Below are positions 11,371-24,454 of a stretch of DNA of 64,000 nt, piece after piece. The notes under the pieces are model-generated. The model worked only from the letters and a program-made list of their open reading frames with translations. It ran no database searches and was not told the DNA's origin. A program made the translations under genes and the position numbers. The stretch covers positions 21,690,072 to 21,754,071 of the forward strand of contig CM040097.1 in assembly GCA_022496805.1 (NCBI GenBank). Direction: 5' to 3'. How positions within the stretch are numbered: position 1 is the first letter of the stretch; every line of letters starts with the position of its first letter. Origin of the DNA: Pohlia nutans (taxonomy: Eukaryota > Streptophyta > Bryopsida > Bryales > Mniaceae).

Positions 11371-11709
11371 GACCATATTGTCATTGTGATTTTGATCTTT
11401 TGGAAAATAAGGCACGATTTTTTTATTTAAAATAAAGTGAAATTTATACGATTACACTTTTGAAAATTGTAATACAATACTCTAAACAAAAGATTGTCTT
11501 TTCTTTGTACCACCATCCACAAAATTGCATGTATAGCGATACGAAATTGGTTTCCTCAAAAAATACTCAATCAATACCTTAAATAAATAACATTTTCATT
11601 CATCATATTATGTTTCACTTTCGAACATCTGAATGTTGGTTTTTGGTGAATTTTAAAAGAATTTTTAGAGGCCAAACTTAGAAATTCATTTAAAAACGGT
11701 TTAAAAAAA
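11371..11709. other. AT-rich intergenic sequence
   Basis: Nothing recognised. Confidence 0.5.
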
Positions 11710-12480
11710 ATTAAAAATTAAAAATCAGGGAGCAGCCGATGGCTGAATCCAATACAGGCCATTTTTAAATTTTAAATTAATTAATTAATTAATTAATTAA
11801 TTTTTTTTCTTCCGCTTTTTCCGGGCTTTTTCTTACTCTAATTTTCAGCCTCCGTCCTTCACTCCCTCCTCTCCCCTATATAAACCCTCCCTCACTCTCC
11901 CTCCCTCACACTCTCCTTCCTCCTCTTTTCCTCTCTTGTCCTTCTCCCTCTCTCCTTTCTCCCTTCTCCTCAATATAAAGGAGAAGAGGGAGGAAGAGTG
12001 AGGGAGGAAGAGTGAGGGAGGGTTTATGTAGGATAGAGGGGGAAAAAAAGGAAAGGGGAGGAGGGAGGGAGGGTTAAAATTAGAGTAGGGTCCGCGCGCG
12101 CGAACCCTCTCTGCCTGGAAAAAGCGGAAGCAAAAAAATAAAAAATAATAATTTTTTGGCCTGTATTAGATTCAGCCATCGGCTGCTCCCTGATTTTTAT
12201 TTTTCTTAAATTTTTTTAACGCTTAAACTCCAGAAATGGCAAGGTGAAGAAAAAAAAAAAAAACTAGAAGAAAAAGAAGAAGGAACACAAGAAAGAAGAC
12301 AAGAAAAAAAAACAAGATAAAAGAAAAGAAAAGATAAAGATAAAGATAAAGATAAAAGATAAAAATAATAATTAAAAAAAAAAAATTGTTTTTTTACAAC
12401 GTAAGGGACTGTAGAAAGACAAAAATCGTTGTTTTTTAAAGTGCACTTGGCCAAGTGCAAAATTAGGGAATTGGGTGTTA
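11710..12480. mobile_element. Giant foldback element, copy 2 (left arm truncated)
   Basis: The right half is complete: GGCCTGTATTAGATTCAGCC, then the GAAGA- and GATAAA-rich tracts, TGCACTTGGCCAAGTGCA and GGGTGTTAA. The left half starts only at AAAATCAGGGAGCAG, so the outer left arm is missing. The centre again has CCCTATATAAACCC at 11876 and a degenerate facing copy at 12021. The GC palindrome remains on the right side only (GGGTCCGCGCGCGCGAACCC), with one change. Confidence 0.85.
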
Positions 12481-14072
12481 ACCATCATTGATAGATGTTA
12501 CACCTATAATTGAACACATGTATAGATAACCTAAAAACAATCATCTGTCTAGTTAGAAGAAAGTTCCAAAAAAAATGCATTTTCATAAAAATACAGTGAC
12601 AAAAAGATTGTTCGCCTACTTCATATGACCAATAAAAACTCTACAACTATTGCATGTAAATTGATACTAAATTTATTTTTTCTAAAATACTCAATCTATG
12701 AAGAAAACATTTTGATCAATCATACAAATTTTTGTTCTTCAAGTGTAGAATGTTTATTTTGGTGAACTGTTAAAAAGTTTTCGATATTAAATCTTAGAAC
12801 AAAATTTTCAAGGCATCAACACTTAGTTTTTAAAAATAGAACCAACTTAAATTAAGAAAAAATCATGCTTAAAATGGAGTTTAAAAGAGATTTCAGATAT
12901 AGGTTAAGTGAAAAATGATGTTGACTAAACACCATTTACTATTTTGAGGATTAATACTTTTTCAAATTGCACCACAATCAAAACCTCAAAATAGAACTTC
13001 AATATAAGTATAATAATATTATATGATTAGATATTATTATTATGGTCTAATAATATATATACATATATTATTATTACTATATTATTACTACATTATTATA
13101 TATAATGAACTTGTTGACTCTATTTTCATAGAATTAATCTAAAATTTATATTTTGCAATCATTAGAAAGATTTTGAGGTCTCCAATGGACCGTTATTGAA
13201 TCAACACTTTCTTGCATAGAAATGAATATTAAAAATAAAATGCTGGAAAAAATTAAAACTTTTAAAATAATTTAAAAAGTAATAAACAATAATTTAAAAT
13301 AATTAAATCCATTATTTTTATTAAAAAAATTATTACTAAAAAACATTAAAAATTAATAAGTCCAGTATGACGCGTCCAAATTTTGGCCATGTCGGATTTG
13401 ATTTTGATTTTGATTCCTTTTTAAAGATTATTATTATCATTATTATTATTATTTCATAGCAACTTTAGCCATATTTGCAGCCGTTTGGAGGCTTGTAATG
13501 CAAATTTTTCATATTGATACTAAATTGATGCTTGATGATGTACTTTTCAACATTTACAGAATTGGTAATGTATTAAAAATTGCATGAAAAATTGATTTGG
13601 TCACGATTTTACATGTAATGCCTAAACTAACAAAAACTAGGAGAAGTTCGTTGAACCTCTTACATGAAACTTTTAAATATGTCAAGTCACGATCGCAAGT
13701 GCTCAAACAACAAAGAATTGTTGATTTTTTGTTGGTTTGGTCGGCATTTTCTAGTAGTGAGATGAAAAAAAAAATCCAAAACTTAAATGGTTTAATAATA
13801 ATTAGCGCTTCGCTTCTCTCCGCACGACTAGTGACTACATGAAAGGCCATGAAATTGAAAAGACGTGAAAGCCCAAGTTACTTCACACAATGATCTTCAA
13901 AGATAGAATAGTCATCGGAAGACCATCCAAAGATGTGAAAGGCTATGTTAAATCATAGACGCCTCGCTTACATACCCTATAAGCGTTGGGAATCCACGAG
14001 TGGAACCTATAGTCATCAATACATTTTTTGAAAACTAGCTCCGAACTAAGTTCATCATTGATATTTATTTAT
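12481..14072. other. AT-rich intergenic sequence with TAT/ATT tracts
   Basis: No gene seen. AT-only tracts lie at about 13005-13110, with ATT repeats at 13428-13453. Fragments near 12866-12925 resemble the body of the G element at 20763 (GCTTAAAATGGAGTTTAAAA). The overlapping frames at 13554-13850 face each other and match nothing known to me. Confidence 0.5.
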
Positions 14073-14607
14073 TTAACCCTTTGACGCGCATGCGCCCGTA
14101 TATGGACGACGAACAAATTGCAACCTTTCTCAACTCTATATCGTGTACAGTTTTTCATCCATCCAAATTTCTCTTGGTTATTGTGTTGGTTGACTATTAT
14201 TTGTACGGTATGGATGTACAAAATAAGATGTTGTAATTTTTTGAAAATCAACACAATTGGTTTATGACAAGTTTCATTCTTAGTTCAAAAAATGAGACTT
14301 TAAACATGATTTTCCAAAATAAGTAGAATCAAGTAATGGAAACCATACCATCTTATAGTGCATGTTATTCCAATTTCATTACGATATTTTTAATTTTTGT
14401 ATGTCTTAATTTTGGATTTTTAATTGAATTTCAAGAGATAACCTTGCAAAATTAATTAAAAAATATTAATAAAAAATATGATGAGTCCAACTGTAGAGAT
14501 GTGATCTTCAAATTAACATTTCCAACTTCACTTTGTACATCAACTCCATTTTTGTTTTTCACCAAACATTTTATAACGAATCTTTGAAAACAATGTTGAA
14601 TTGGGAC
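14073..14607 (+). mobile_element. TTAA element, family E, 3' end lost
   Basis: It starts TTAACCCTTTGACGCGCAT, followed by the subterminal palindrome region GCGCCCGTATATGGACG. The body matches other E copies up to AATGTTGAATTGGGAC, where the terminal GTTAAAGGGTTAA is replaced by unrelated sequence. Confidence 0.85.
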
Positions 14608-14760
14608 AAATGCTAATTCAATTTAATTGTTTTTTCTCAAAAAATAGTTTACAATTTTAAAAAGTTGGCTCTTAGGTCCTTATCATGTTTTTCACATTAG
14701 GCTCTTAAATTTTTTTTTTAAACTTCTAAGTGCCAAAATGGACAAAAGTAGTTATTTCCA

Positions 14761-14880
14761 CAGATAGATAGATAGAAACTCCGGTCCTCCTTCGAGGCCG
14801 GCGTGAATAAAGTGTTCGTTTGTAATGTCAATGAACCAGTGCCCACTGGACAAAGGGTCATTGGGACAAATTTTGTTGAC
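14761..14880 (+). repeat. Short dispersed repeat, SINE-like, copy 2
   Basis: (GATA)n GAAACTCCGGTCC, CGGCGTGAATAAAGTGTTCG and GGGTCATTGGGACAAA align with 1771-1885. This copy keeps more CG dinucleotides, so it may be younger. Confidence 0.6.
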
Positions 14881-16831
14881 AGGAAATTGAAATATAACAT
14901 TTTAAAAACTTCTTGGAAGCTTAAAGGAAGATAACAAATTTACCAATTGAAAAAATAAATCGTGTCCTATATTTTGTGCAGTATAAAAATGTCTTAACCT
15001 CTAAAATTCTTTTAAGACCAAATAATTGATTTTTGGACTTTTAAAAATTCTAAAAATAACACAAAAAGGACTTTTTAGTTTTATTTTTTTAATTGAGGGT
15101 CTGTGAATGTGGAAGTTGTTTGGCAATGTAATTTTTAATTTTTGATTTTTTTTTTTTCATTAAAAAAATCCATTTTCTAGGTTTTTGTAAAATGTGATGG
15201 ACTTTTGCATTGATGGTCAAACTATGAGGCTTATCAAATTTCAATAAAAAAATTTATTTAGTTTTCACACCATATCTTTCTAATATTTTCCTTTGAGGAA
15301 TTCTATGTTATCATTGTAGGAAATTTGATGAAAACTTATTTCCTATGAATTTTTCAAAATCTACTAGTATAACAAGTATCAATAATTGCAAGGCCTATAA
15401 AAAAAAAATGTGTGACACTTAATTTTTTTAAATGACATGAAGTTCTCTTTTTGAATGATCAAATCCCAAAAAAAGCAAAACATTGGACACATGCACAAAT
15501 TTCGGTGATTTTTCAAACCATTTTTCAAACTTTCAGATCTTACAGTCAAATGTCACTGTCTCCATTATTTTCATTAAAAAAAAATCAAAAATCAAAAATA
15601 AAAAAAAATCAAAAAAAATCAAAAATCAAATGGGAGTATGTTTTTCATCAAATTTTTCATTTAGAAAATATGAAGGAATTTTAGGGATTAAATTTTATTA
15701 CAATTGTAATTGATTAATGGCTTACAAAATATATTTTGTTCTAAATTCATGCAGTCAAAAATGAGGAAGATTCATTATTTAACATATGGATATATGATAA
15801 GATTTCATATCTCTATATTTACCATAAAGGTACTATATACGTTCTAGTCAAGATAGGCACTACAATGTTTAATATTTTTTTCTTTTCAAAAGGGTGACTT
15901 GAAAATATATTAAAAATTTTATTGTTAAGCAAAGCCAATGACAAAGTGTTGAAAGAACAAATATTTAAGGTTTATAATTTAAATTCTAAAATTATAATCA
16001 GTCAATGAAAATAATTTTCAATAAACTTATTAGAGTTTCGCAATGCTCTGCACTATCATTTACAATTGTTCTTAGACATTGTTATTTTTAATATATTTTT
16101 AAAAAATAAATTAAAAAGATTAATTTTTTTAAAAAGATGTACCTACAATTTTTTGGGAGATATGGTTGTTGTTGTTGTTGTTGTTTGTGTTGGCTCTCCT
16201 TCCAAACATTGAGATAGAATACTCCTTTCATTGGTGATAAATGCCCTTCAATTCTCTCAGTCACTCTCATCTAAACTACAATTTAACGAAACAATGAATC
16301 AAAAAACAATGTATACTTTTTTCCTACTTTAGGGAACAACCTCCAATGAATACATCATCAATGGAGTTTTCTAATTTAAAAAAAAATCAACAATTGAATA
16401 AATAATTGATTTTCTTCAAAAATGACTTGAGCTTAGGGTAATGTAAAGACTAAATGATTTTATCTATAATTTTGGGTGATTATATAAATTACTGTGAAAT
16501 ACCGAAAAAATAGTATGGAAAACCTGAAGCGGGAGTTACGTAATAGGTACATACGGTTCAGTACGTAACCCTAATTTTCTGGACGAATGTTCATGGTACA
16601 AGTTGACCCGTCACACCTATCTAATATAGATATTGCATGGGGTGACGTCTTGTCTACGAGCATTACAAATTTTAAAATTGATCAGGTAATTACTAAAAGA
16701 ACAATATTTGATGAGAATAAATAAAATCAATTTTTACATTGATGGAAGGAGCAATTTATTTTTTATTTTTTATTCTAAAAACACAATAAAACTCTAAATT
16801 CTAAATGTAGGTTATTTGAGTTTGTTCATCC
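14881..16831. other. AT-rich intergenic sequence
   Basis: No gene seen. Simple A-rich tracts with AAAATC repeats lie at 15575-15635. A (TTG)n tract at 16166-16184 gives the glutamine run in the frame 16088-16270 and is not evidence of a gene. Confidence 0.5.
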
Positions 16832-17419
16832 TTAACCCCTAAACGTACCAAGGTGTTCCTGGAATCGAAAATTTGAGAAAAATCATGATAAACTACTATT
16901 TAGAAGAATATTTTGGAATTGATATACTAATGTAAGTTCTAGATTTTGAATTTTAGATTCCATCCGTAAGGTTCGATTCATTAATACTATCACTAATATT
17001 TAATCATAAAATTTGAAAGTTAAAATTAAAAATTCCTTCTAAATTTGATTACAAACAAAATTTTAATATTTTTTGAGTAAAATTTGTTGAAATTAATTTG
17101 AAATGAGATACTCTTAAACGTGGTGATTCTTTGAAATTTTTCTGTTTCTTAAATCTATGACCTCATTTTTTCAAGGCCACTTTTGAACTACAGTCAATGC
17201 AATTTTGGCTTGGTCAACGACCTGACATACTTCTATACTTGTAATTTTAGAAAAATATGTAATCAAGTATGACTAAATCCAACCGTTAGATAAGACAACA
17301 ACTTGGTGAAGAATCTCCAAAAAATTGGATGAATTTCATCCAAGCATTGATGAGAACGTGAAAAAGGTTTGAATCTGTTAGTCGTCCACTTTCTGGACGC
17401 TCTGATGTTTAGGGGTTAA
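16832..17419 (-). mobile_element. TTAA element, family A, copy 1 (588 bp, intact)
   Basis: TTAA is exact on both sides. Ends are CCCCTAAACGTACCAAGG at left and its partner TCTGATGTTTAGGGG at right. The palindrome end (GTCGTCCACTTTCTGGACGC) is on the right, hence minus orientation. Same length as the 30220 copy. Confidence 0.9.
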
Positions 17420-18130
17420 ATGTAATTGTCAGCCCCTCAGGCTTGATTTCCACATTATCTTTCTTCGTACAACTCTGTCATGTAGTTGTAGTAGCTAAGA
17501 TAGGGGTCTATTGAGCTTGAAGGAGGTCATTCAATGCACTCACTTGCAACATCAAATTCTCATGTGTGTGCTCACAATGTGTACATAAGAGGTTATGGAG
17601 GATCATTTGATTCTTGTTCAAGTTATTCTCGTTCTCGTTCATTTATTTTTATTTTTATTTATTTATTTATTTTTATTTTCTGTTTTTTTTTGCTAAGTTG
17701 TTGCAACAAGACTAGGATGTTTCAGTGATAAAAGTTTTGTCATGTTGCATATTTTTCTCTTAGATGCCAGGTAGTTATACATGATTATTTCCGGATCTGA
17801 TTTGAAGTTGTTTGTATTGGTTTTAATTACTAAATTATATGCACTTGATGAATTATATTTGAGTTAAAATGTGCTCCAAGTAGAAATTAAAAGGTGCCTT
17901 AAAATTGAAGTGGACACACAACATCTTCCCAAAAAATTCAATATTTCAAATGCATACATAAATTTACAAGAAGTGGACCTTAGGGTATTCATATGTTAAA
18001 TTAAAAAACTGAAAAAAAGAATCAATTGACATACTATAGAAATAAAATTGGTATAAGTATATCTATCCTAAATATTTATTGTGAGAACAATGGAGTTCAA
18101 AAATGTCAAAGAATCACATAATTATAAGAT
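17420..18130. other. AT-rich intergenic sequence
   Basis: Contains a T-rich TTTATTTTTA tract at about 17641-17682. The frame at 17534-17728 runs into this tract and is not convincing. Confidence 0.5.
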
Positions 18131-18708
18131 TTAACCCCTAACTGTCTAAGCGTCCATTTTTTGGACGATGTACAGATTTCATCCGTAGATTCTCATCCGT
18201 CATGCATTTTTTGCAGTGTGGAATTTTTACTGTAGATTCTATGGGAAGTTAGCTTCATGCATATGTGATCCGATTAGAAAGGAGATGATTTGTGAAATTT
18301 TTATGCCTCATTTCATGTTGTAGTGATTCACCCAAAATTTTGAAGATTTCAGTGTAAAAGTGGTAAAAAAAAAAGTCAACTCATAAAATTAAGCAACCAA
18401 AAAATCTCCAAAAATCACTACACTTAGAGTATTACATTTCAACCAATCACAAAGAATTTCATCTGTAGATTGTCAATATCTTATTCGTAATTGAATTACA
18501 AAATGATTTTGAATTTCACGTTTCAAATTTTATACAAAATTATTGGTAATAGCAATCATAGATCTAACCGTATGGATAGAATCTAAAATTCATAACGTAC
18601 ATCTTTTATTCACATATCAAGTTCAAAATATCCCTCTAGGTTGCATTTTATAATCCATCTTTGCAAAACTGCTGAATTTGAAGAGGGCTTTAGGCATTTA
18701 GGGATTAA
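18131..18708 (+). mobile_element. TTAA element, family C, copy 1 (578 bp)
   Basis: TTAACCCCTAACTGTCTAA, then CGTCCA-TTTTT-TGGACG, ATGTACAGATTTCATCCGT, and a right end GGCATTTAGGGATTAA. TTAA is exact on both sides. Confidence 0.9.
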
Positions 18709-18796
18709 CGATGGTATCCACACTCAATGCACCTCTACCACTTTTAGAGTTAAGATCATTCAAGTCATCAATTGTTCAACAAATTTGTTCACTCTT

Positions 18797-18900
18797 CAGT
18801 AGTAGAAAAGGTGCATGTGCCAAGGCAATGTTGCCCAATTCTAAACAACTGCTACCCATTTCCCTCTACATTTGCATTGGCACAAACACCTTTTCTACTA
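18797..18900. mobile_element. CACTA-like miniature element
   Basis: CAGTAGTAGAAAAGGTGCAT faces AACACCTTTTCTACTA. The right end is fused to the family M element at 18901. Confidence 0.65.
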
Positions 18901-19110
18901 CACTGATTATCCCATTTAGTGTGTGTGGTACTAATTCCCAAAGCACACACTATTTTATAAAATCTCAAAATTAGTGAGGGCTGAATTTTTTACTAAGTGG
19001 CTGAATTTTTCATATCGAGCTAATTTTAAATCATAATGATATTTAGTTTCACCTTCACTAATTTCCCACACGCACTATAAACCCTCCCTCACGAAATAGG
19101 ATAATTACTG
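18901..19110 (+). mobile_element. Miniature element family M, copy 2
   Basis: It starts CACTGATTATCCCATTTAGTG and ends AGGATAATTACTG, with an internal inverted half GAGGGCTGAA... and CACCTTCACTAATTTCCC. Close relatives lie at 29936 and 33882. Confidence 0.75.
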
Positions 19111-19846
19111 ATGTCTTCAACATATGGGTATATGCTAAAACATTGAGTTCTGACATTTACAACATGGGTATATAACAAGCGGATAGTCGCGTACGTAGTC
19201 TCTGCCTTGGAATCGACCCCATATTCACTTTTACTTCTTGTTCTACTGTCCATCATTGGAATGATTACGTAAATTAGTGTGAAATCTAAATTAGAGTGGG
19301 GCAACCTAAAAAAGTGAGTTCTTCCCTGCAATCCAAAGATTTGCCTTCTATGTACAGTACAGAATTAATAGAGTCACATGTAAACATCCAATATTAGATT
19401 CGGTGGAATCTTCCAGAATCATATGAATATTCTGATAAGTTATACAATCACAAGTGTGGGTACAGGGCGGGAACTCAAAAGTTTGCAGTGCATGTATACA
19501 GGCCCCCCTGCATGATAAAGGACGGAGCCAATTTGTATTCAGGTTTTCAGGGCCCTGAAACTAATACTGGCTACCGGTAATGAACCTGGTCATTCTTCAT
19601 ACAAGACATACCGGTACAGTGTCCCGGGGTGCACTGTACTAAATATGTATAAGTACTAGTGGGACCCGTGCCGTTGAGCACATTGCAGAAAGAAGGAATG
19701 CCGTGAAAGAAGGAACGCATATGAAGGACAACCACTTGTTTTTGAGCTTGGGTTGTCTCCTCGACGGATTCCAGCGCGGAACGGTCGAGTGAGACAAACC
19801 GAGCTGTATTGTATTATAGATACATGAGTGCACAAAAGGGGTATTA
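19111..19846. other. Unassigned segment with moderate GC
   Basis: Sequence at about 19440-19830 is GC-richer than its surroundings and includes ACCGGTA motifs (CTACCGGTAATG, CATACCGGTACAGTG). The minus-strand frame 19639-19920 has a hydrophobic stretch, but its start is only the CA-repeat. No known family recognised. Confidence 0.35.
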
Positions 19847-19926
19847 AGGTGTGTGTGGGTGTGTGTTTGCGTGTGTGCGTATGTGTGTGTGGGTGTGCGC
19901 GTGTGGGTGTGGGTGTGCACGTGCGC
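19847..19926. repeat. Imperfect (GT)n microsatellite
   Basis: GTGTGTGGGTGTGTGTTTGC and similar for about 80 bp. Confidence 0.9.
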
Positions 19927-20033
19927 GCTTACCCACTCATTGTTGGATTGATCCTACTAATAATAACTTTGGTTTGTGTGACCATCTTGAATGAAGAGTC
20001 TATTGGGAGTAGTTCGTCTATTCTTAACACGCA

Positions 20034-20258
20034 ATTTGCTATTTATGCACTTAACCAAGTGCGGTAATTTCAAGAGCAAATTTGGCTTAATTTTTTTTTG
20101 GCTAAACAACTCTTTTAAAAACAAGGATTTTTATCTTTCTACAATTACTTACATTGTAAACAAACAATTTATTTGTTTATTTTTAATCCTTATCTTTTCT
20201 TTTATCTTTTTTTCTTACTTGTTTTCCTTCTTGTCTTGTCTTGTCTTTTAAAAAAAAT
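20034..20258 (+). mobile_element. Giant foldback element, copy 3 (left arm only)
   Basis: TTAACACGCAATTTGCTATT, then GCACTTAACCAAGTGC, TTTATCTTTCTACAATTACT and the TTATCTTTTC and CTTGTC tracts, matching the outer arm of the element at 8423. It begins with an exact TTAA. The rest is absent. Confidence 0.8.
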
Positions 20259-20477
20259 AAAATTATATTGTCTTCATTCTTTTCTTTCCATTTTTGGCTC
20301 TTATTGTGCAACTGTGGATCCACACATGCACCAAGGTTTATTTATTTTTTCAATTTTCAAATTTTTTTCTTTCTTCTTTCTTCTTCTCGGTTCAGCTTGC
20401 CATTTGCGGCGCAAAACCCTAAATTTTTATTTATGTTTTATTAATATTAATATTTTTATTTTTAAAATTCCAATGAC

Positions 20478-20545
20478 GACGAGGGTCCATTTTTTGGACG
20501 ATGTACACCATCATTGTACGGTTTCTCATCCGTGGTTTTTTAAAC
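20478..20545 (+). repeat. Orphan TTAA-element subterminal palindrome
   Basis: GGTCCATTTTTTGGACGATG followed by TACA and TTTCTCATCCGTGG matches the subterminal part of family C/E ends, but without TTAA or the 15-nt terminal repeat. Confidence 0.6.
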
Positions 20546-20762
20546 GATCTTTTCAGGTAGTTACCTTCACTTAAGTGAAATCAAATAAGGAAAAATATCG
20601 AAACTGAATTTACTAGGTCCTTCCATTCCATTTACACTTTCATTTTGACAAAAAGTAATTTAAAGTTTGAGCTATAAAATGCATACTAAATTCATTATGT
20701 AAGGCTGACATACAAATGAAAGTTGTAGAGGATGACTTTTGTATGACATTCATACGTGTGGA

Positions 20763-20998
20763 TTAACCCTTAAAGGACAATGTAAGCCCCACGGTTTTAT
20801 TTTGGGAGAATCTTGCTCATAACTTCTACTCCATTGCACCAAATGGGGTTTTTAGAATGCCAAACCAAGCACCTTAAAGAGATCTATACTTCTTTAGAAT
20901 AGAGCCAAAGTAAATTAAAAACAGAATCATGCTTAAAATGGAGTTTAAAAGAGATTTTGGGTGTGGTATCAAGAAAGCATATGTCCTTTAAGGGTTAA
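20763..20998. mobile_element. TTAA element, family G (236 bp)
   Basis: TTAACCCTTAAAGGACAATG faces ATATGTCCTTTAAGGGTTAA. Internal GCTTAAAATGGAGTTTAAAA recurs at about 39925 and 57770 (with one base missing there) in fragments within the duplicated block. Confidence 0.85.
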
Positions 20999-21599
20999 GT
21001 AATAGTGTTGAAATATGTTTAAATTTGATTTTTAAATCTCTAGATTATTGTTTTAATTACATGAAAAATACAATAATACTTATTATCTTATGAATTTTGG
21101 AATGATTGGCCAAAAGTGCGTAATGTATAGTAGTGAATTATCTTTTGTATAATGTGCAATATTTCAATCTATAAAATTATCGTTTGATTGCTTTGATCTC
21201 AAGACACTTCTATTGAACAATACTAAACTTCATATGAACAACTTCAACACTAATGAAGTTTGATGATTTCAACCAAATAATCATAATGAATTACAAGATG
21301 AGAGTATTAAAATTGTTATTTTAGTGAATTTTCAAACTTTTTTTGTGTAAATTCATTTGAAGAATATTTAGGCATTTAGTTTCAAAATTCAACAGTATTA
21401 GTGTCTTTTAACAAGGATGTCTTATACATGCTTTTTAAAGTTGAAGCACAAAAACGTTAAAGAATCCTCAATTTATAATACATTTTGGTATTGCCCAAAA
21501 TTCGTAGGCATTTGGAGTTAAACACCTTAGAGCAAGCCAAACAGCTCCAGACCAAATATGTCCATTAAGCATTAATTTGAGGGTCATATTTAATTTAAA
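20999..21599. other. AT-rich intergenic sequence
   Basis: Nothing recognised. Confidence 0.5.
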
Positions 21600-22080
21600 G
21601 GAGTGTTAGACTTGAAGTACCCCAACAACATCCCGGGGGCAGGGGCACTTAGAGTAATTTTTGGGAGTAATTAAAAGTAAGTGCGATAACCACTTACTTA
21701 TAAGAAGGGTATTATCTTTAAAAATTAAAATATTAGGTGTCCTTAAAGTAGAAAAAAATCTATTGAGTCTGATTTTTTAATACCCTATAGGTAATTAGAA
21801 ATCAAGAATGCATTCAATATTAAATACCTTATTTTACTTACAATTTTTAAATAACCTCTAGTTTTTTTTTGTTTTTTTTTAAAGCCGGGGGGGGGGGGGG
21901 GTGTGAATTGTGAATTGACATTTTGGATAAAGCAAATCAAACAAAAATACACCAACAAAATTGTAATTGTAAATGCAATCTAGAAGTTATAGTGTTAAAA
22001 AACACAATTTCCAACATTGGAAAGATGCAATTTTTCATTCGTGCAAGCTAGGCCTCCATGGTATTCAACTTAGGATATCG
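21600..22080 (-). repeat. Dispersed repeat family K, copy 2 (inverted)
   Basis: Reverse complement of 6480-6975. It includes a G run at 21887-21901 where copy 1 has a C-rich CCCCCTCCTTTCCC, and ATACCCTATAGGTAATTAGA. Confidence 0.7.
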
Positions 22081-22937
22081 TTATCCAGGGGTTATTTTTA
22101 ATAAAAATAAAATAATATAGCACGTACTACATAGCATGATATCTTTTTTGTAAGTCGTTTTCAACATTAATCGACCCCTATATTGTATTTAGATTTTTTC
22201 AAAGTTTTATCTCAAATAAATATTAAATACCCTATATTTTATCGCACGTCGTTTTCAAAATACCACAAGTGCCCCCCTAGAAGCAACACTCCTTTTGCGA
22301 ACACGAAGGCAACCTATTAAAAGAAGATTTTATGACAAGAACTTGATGGCCTTGAAGCATGGGCCAGTGAATAGTTATAAAGCTCATTATCTAATTATTG
22401 ATTGAACAAAGGTGGTTGCTTGGTATGAGTAATTTGCTTGCACCAAAGCTTCTGTAGATTATGGGGAAACCTCAAACTTTGGCTCTAAATACTATTTTTT
22501 AGCGTTAGTGAGTAGTTACTGGGCCAAACTTCGAAGCAAGTGAAGCTGACTACACAATATCTTGGTGTTGGTCCCTGAAAAACACCTGCTGCTGGGCATG
22601 CTCTTAGAATTTGGCAATTTTTTTCTAATACTCAAAACTAGCAAAGTAAGGGAATTTCTTAATTTTTGTCATTTTTGTTGGCAAATTTTTCAAGGTGCAC
22701 AATTCATTTGCCATCTTTAATAAAACGAGGGCATGTGCTCTAAACCTTTTGCATTATTTTGGAATCGTTTGGAAAGAGTTTGGCTTGTTTTGGCTTCCTT
22801 TGGCTTTGGTTTGGCTCATTTTTGTTCCTTGTCTTTGTGGATCGCCACATTGTTATTTTTATAAAATATGACACAAATTTCATAACATTCTCATTTAGGA
22901 CAAAAGAAGCATGAATGGACGTCTAGCTACACTGCTT
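22081..22937. other. Intergenic sequence
   Basis: No supported gene. A TTTGGCTTGTTTTGGCTTCC-type imperfect repeat lies at about 22770-22820. Confidence 0.5.
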
Positions 22938-24340
22938 TTAACCCCTAAGCGTCCCTAGCTTTTTTAGGCTTAAAACATCATTGCTTTTGTTGTGTTATAG
23001 GCTTAAATGTAAGTAAGGTATAGAAATCTCACCCGTGCAATCTTGTAGTATACATGATGTAGATGATGTGGATGAAATTTGGAGTCATTTGGCCACATAT
23101 ATTGCAAGATCTTAATGTTTTAGTGTTAAAAAGGTTAGCAACACATTTGAGGTGAAATTCGTTTTCAAAACTACTTTTGACGTTTGTTGTTAGGAATCTC
23201 CTTTTCCGACCATATGTTGTTTTGACAATGGAATATATGAGCTTTTTTACAACGTTCGAAGTCAAAGAGAAGAGTTTAGGGCCACTTGACGTAGACCAGG
23301 ATTGTCCCCTTCTTGGGTAGCCCTTAGAGCTGAGGGTGGGCATATGTATGGATATACGGAAATAGAGATAAAAACCTTAGATGACAAATTTTTTTTTGAA
23401 TGTATCACCATTTGGAGGTTATAGAGTAGCAACAAGCATGATATTTTGATACAAAGATGACAAATGTTGCAAGACCTCCTAGTGAATGTTGTTGCTATTA
23501 AATTATTGAAATAAAGATTCCAAATTTTTATAATTTATGTTTTACAAATTTCTCAATTAAGTTGTATATTTTTGGTAGTTATGAATGTGAAATCCAATGG
23601 TTATTTCATTATCAACATGCATGTAATGAAAGCATTGATTGTGTGTTTGGAAAAAATTATGTACATTCAATTTTTGCCAAAAAAGGTATATTATGTCTCT
23701 ACTTTCTTCAAATGTACAAAATTTCAGCACGTGCACTTTTCATATGGCACGTGCATTTTTAACAAAACAAGTGTTTCAAATGAAAAAAACTTTAAACTAC
23801 AAAGTGGTACAAAATCATCATATAAACGCATTGGTACCAAGAAAGGACTCATGAAAAAAATTGATGTGCCCTAAAATGACCTTGCAATGTCAAAAAGTGA
23901 CCTGAAAAGTGACCCATTTGACCCAAAAAGCAAAAAGTGTTCAAAACTGACCCGTGTACTAAAACGACTTCCAAACATTCAAAACTATACGGATTGACAT
24001 GAATTTTTTACCATGATAACTAAACTTCAAGGGAAATCCATCCTGACAATATTTATTGAAAACAAACATTAGATGAAGGAAATACAAGCCCCTGAAGTTG
24101 CAACCATCAAAATGCACAAAAACTGTCCAAAAAAAAGACCCCTGCTTTCAAATGATTCCCAAACACTCAATACATCTCGGATTGGTCTGAAAAAATTTCC
24201 ACTCAAACTAGACATTATGACGGGGTGTTTTTCCACGGTTTCATTGAAATCAAACAATGTATTCAAAAGTTACAGCTCTTCAAAGTGAAAGTAACTCAAA
24301 AAATGTCCAAAATATAGGCGCCGGTATAGTTAGGGGTTAA
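22938..24340 (-). mobile_element. TTAA element, family F, copy 1 (1403 bp with internal insertion)
   Basis: Exact TTAA on both sides; ends are CCCCTAAGCGTCCCTAGC and GGTATAGTTAGGGG. Compared with the copy at 52500 it carries about 600 bp extra (about 23177-23771) between GTTTTCAAAACTAC and TTCAAATGAAAAAAAC. The extra part ends AACAAAACAAGTGTT, like the miniature element at 45801. Confidence 0.85.
23177..23771. mobile_element. Insertion inside family F element (unclassified)
   Basis: Delimited by comparison with the F copy at 52500-53314. The right end shares GCACGTGCATTTTTAAC and AAACAAGTGTTT with the element at 45801-46192. The left boundary is approximate. Confidence 0.5.
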
Positions 24341-24454
24341 TTCTATTTTATTCAGGAGGCACGACTATTCCAGTGACGGAATTGTCATAGGGAGCATACA
24401 TATGTGTATGTGCACCATTGTGCATTACATAATAGATTTTGTCATTTTTGTCAT

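Noticed and set aside
19639..19920. Minus-strand frame beginning with a TH repeat
   Set aside because: The start is the GT microsatellite; the remainder has a hydrophobic stretch but no recognised family or start.
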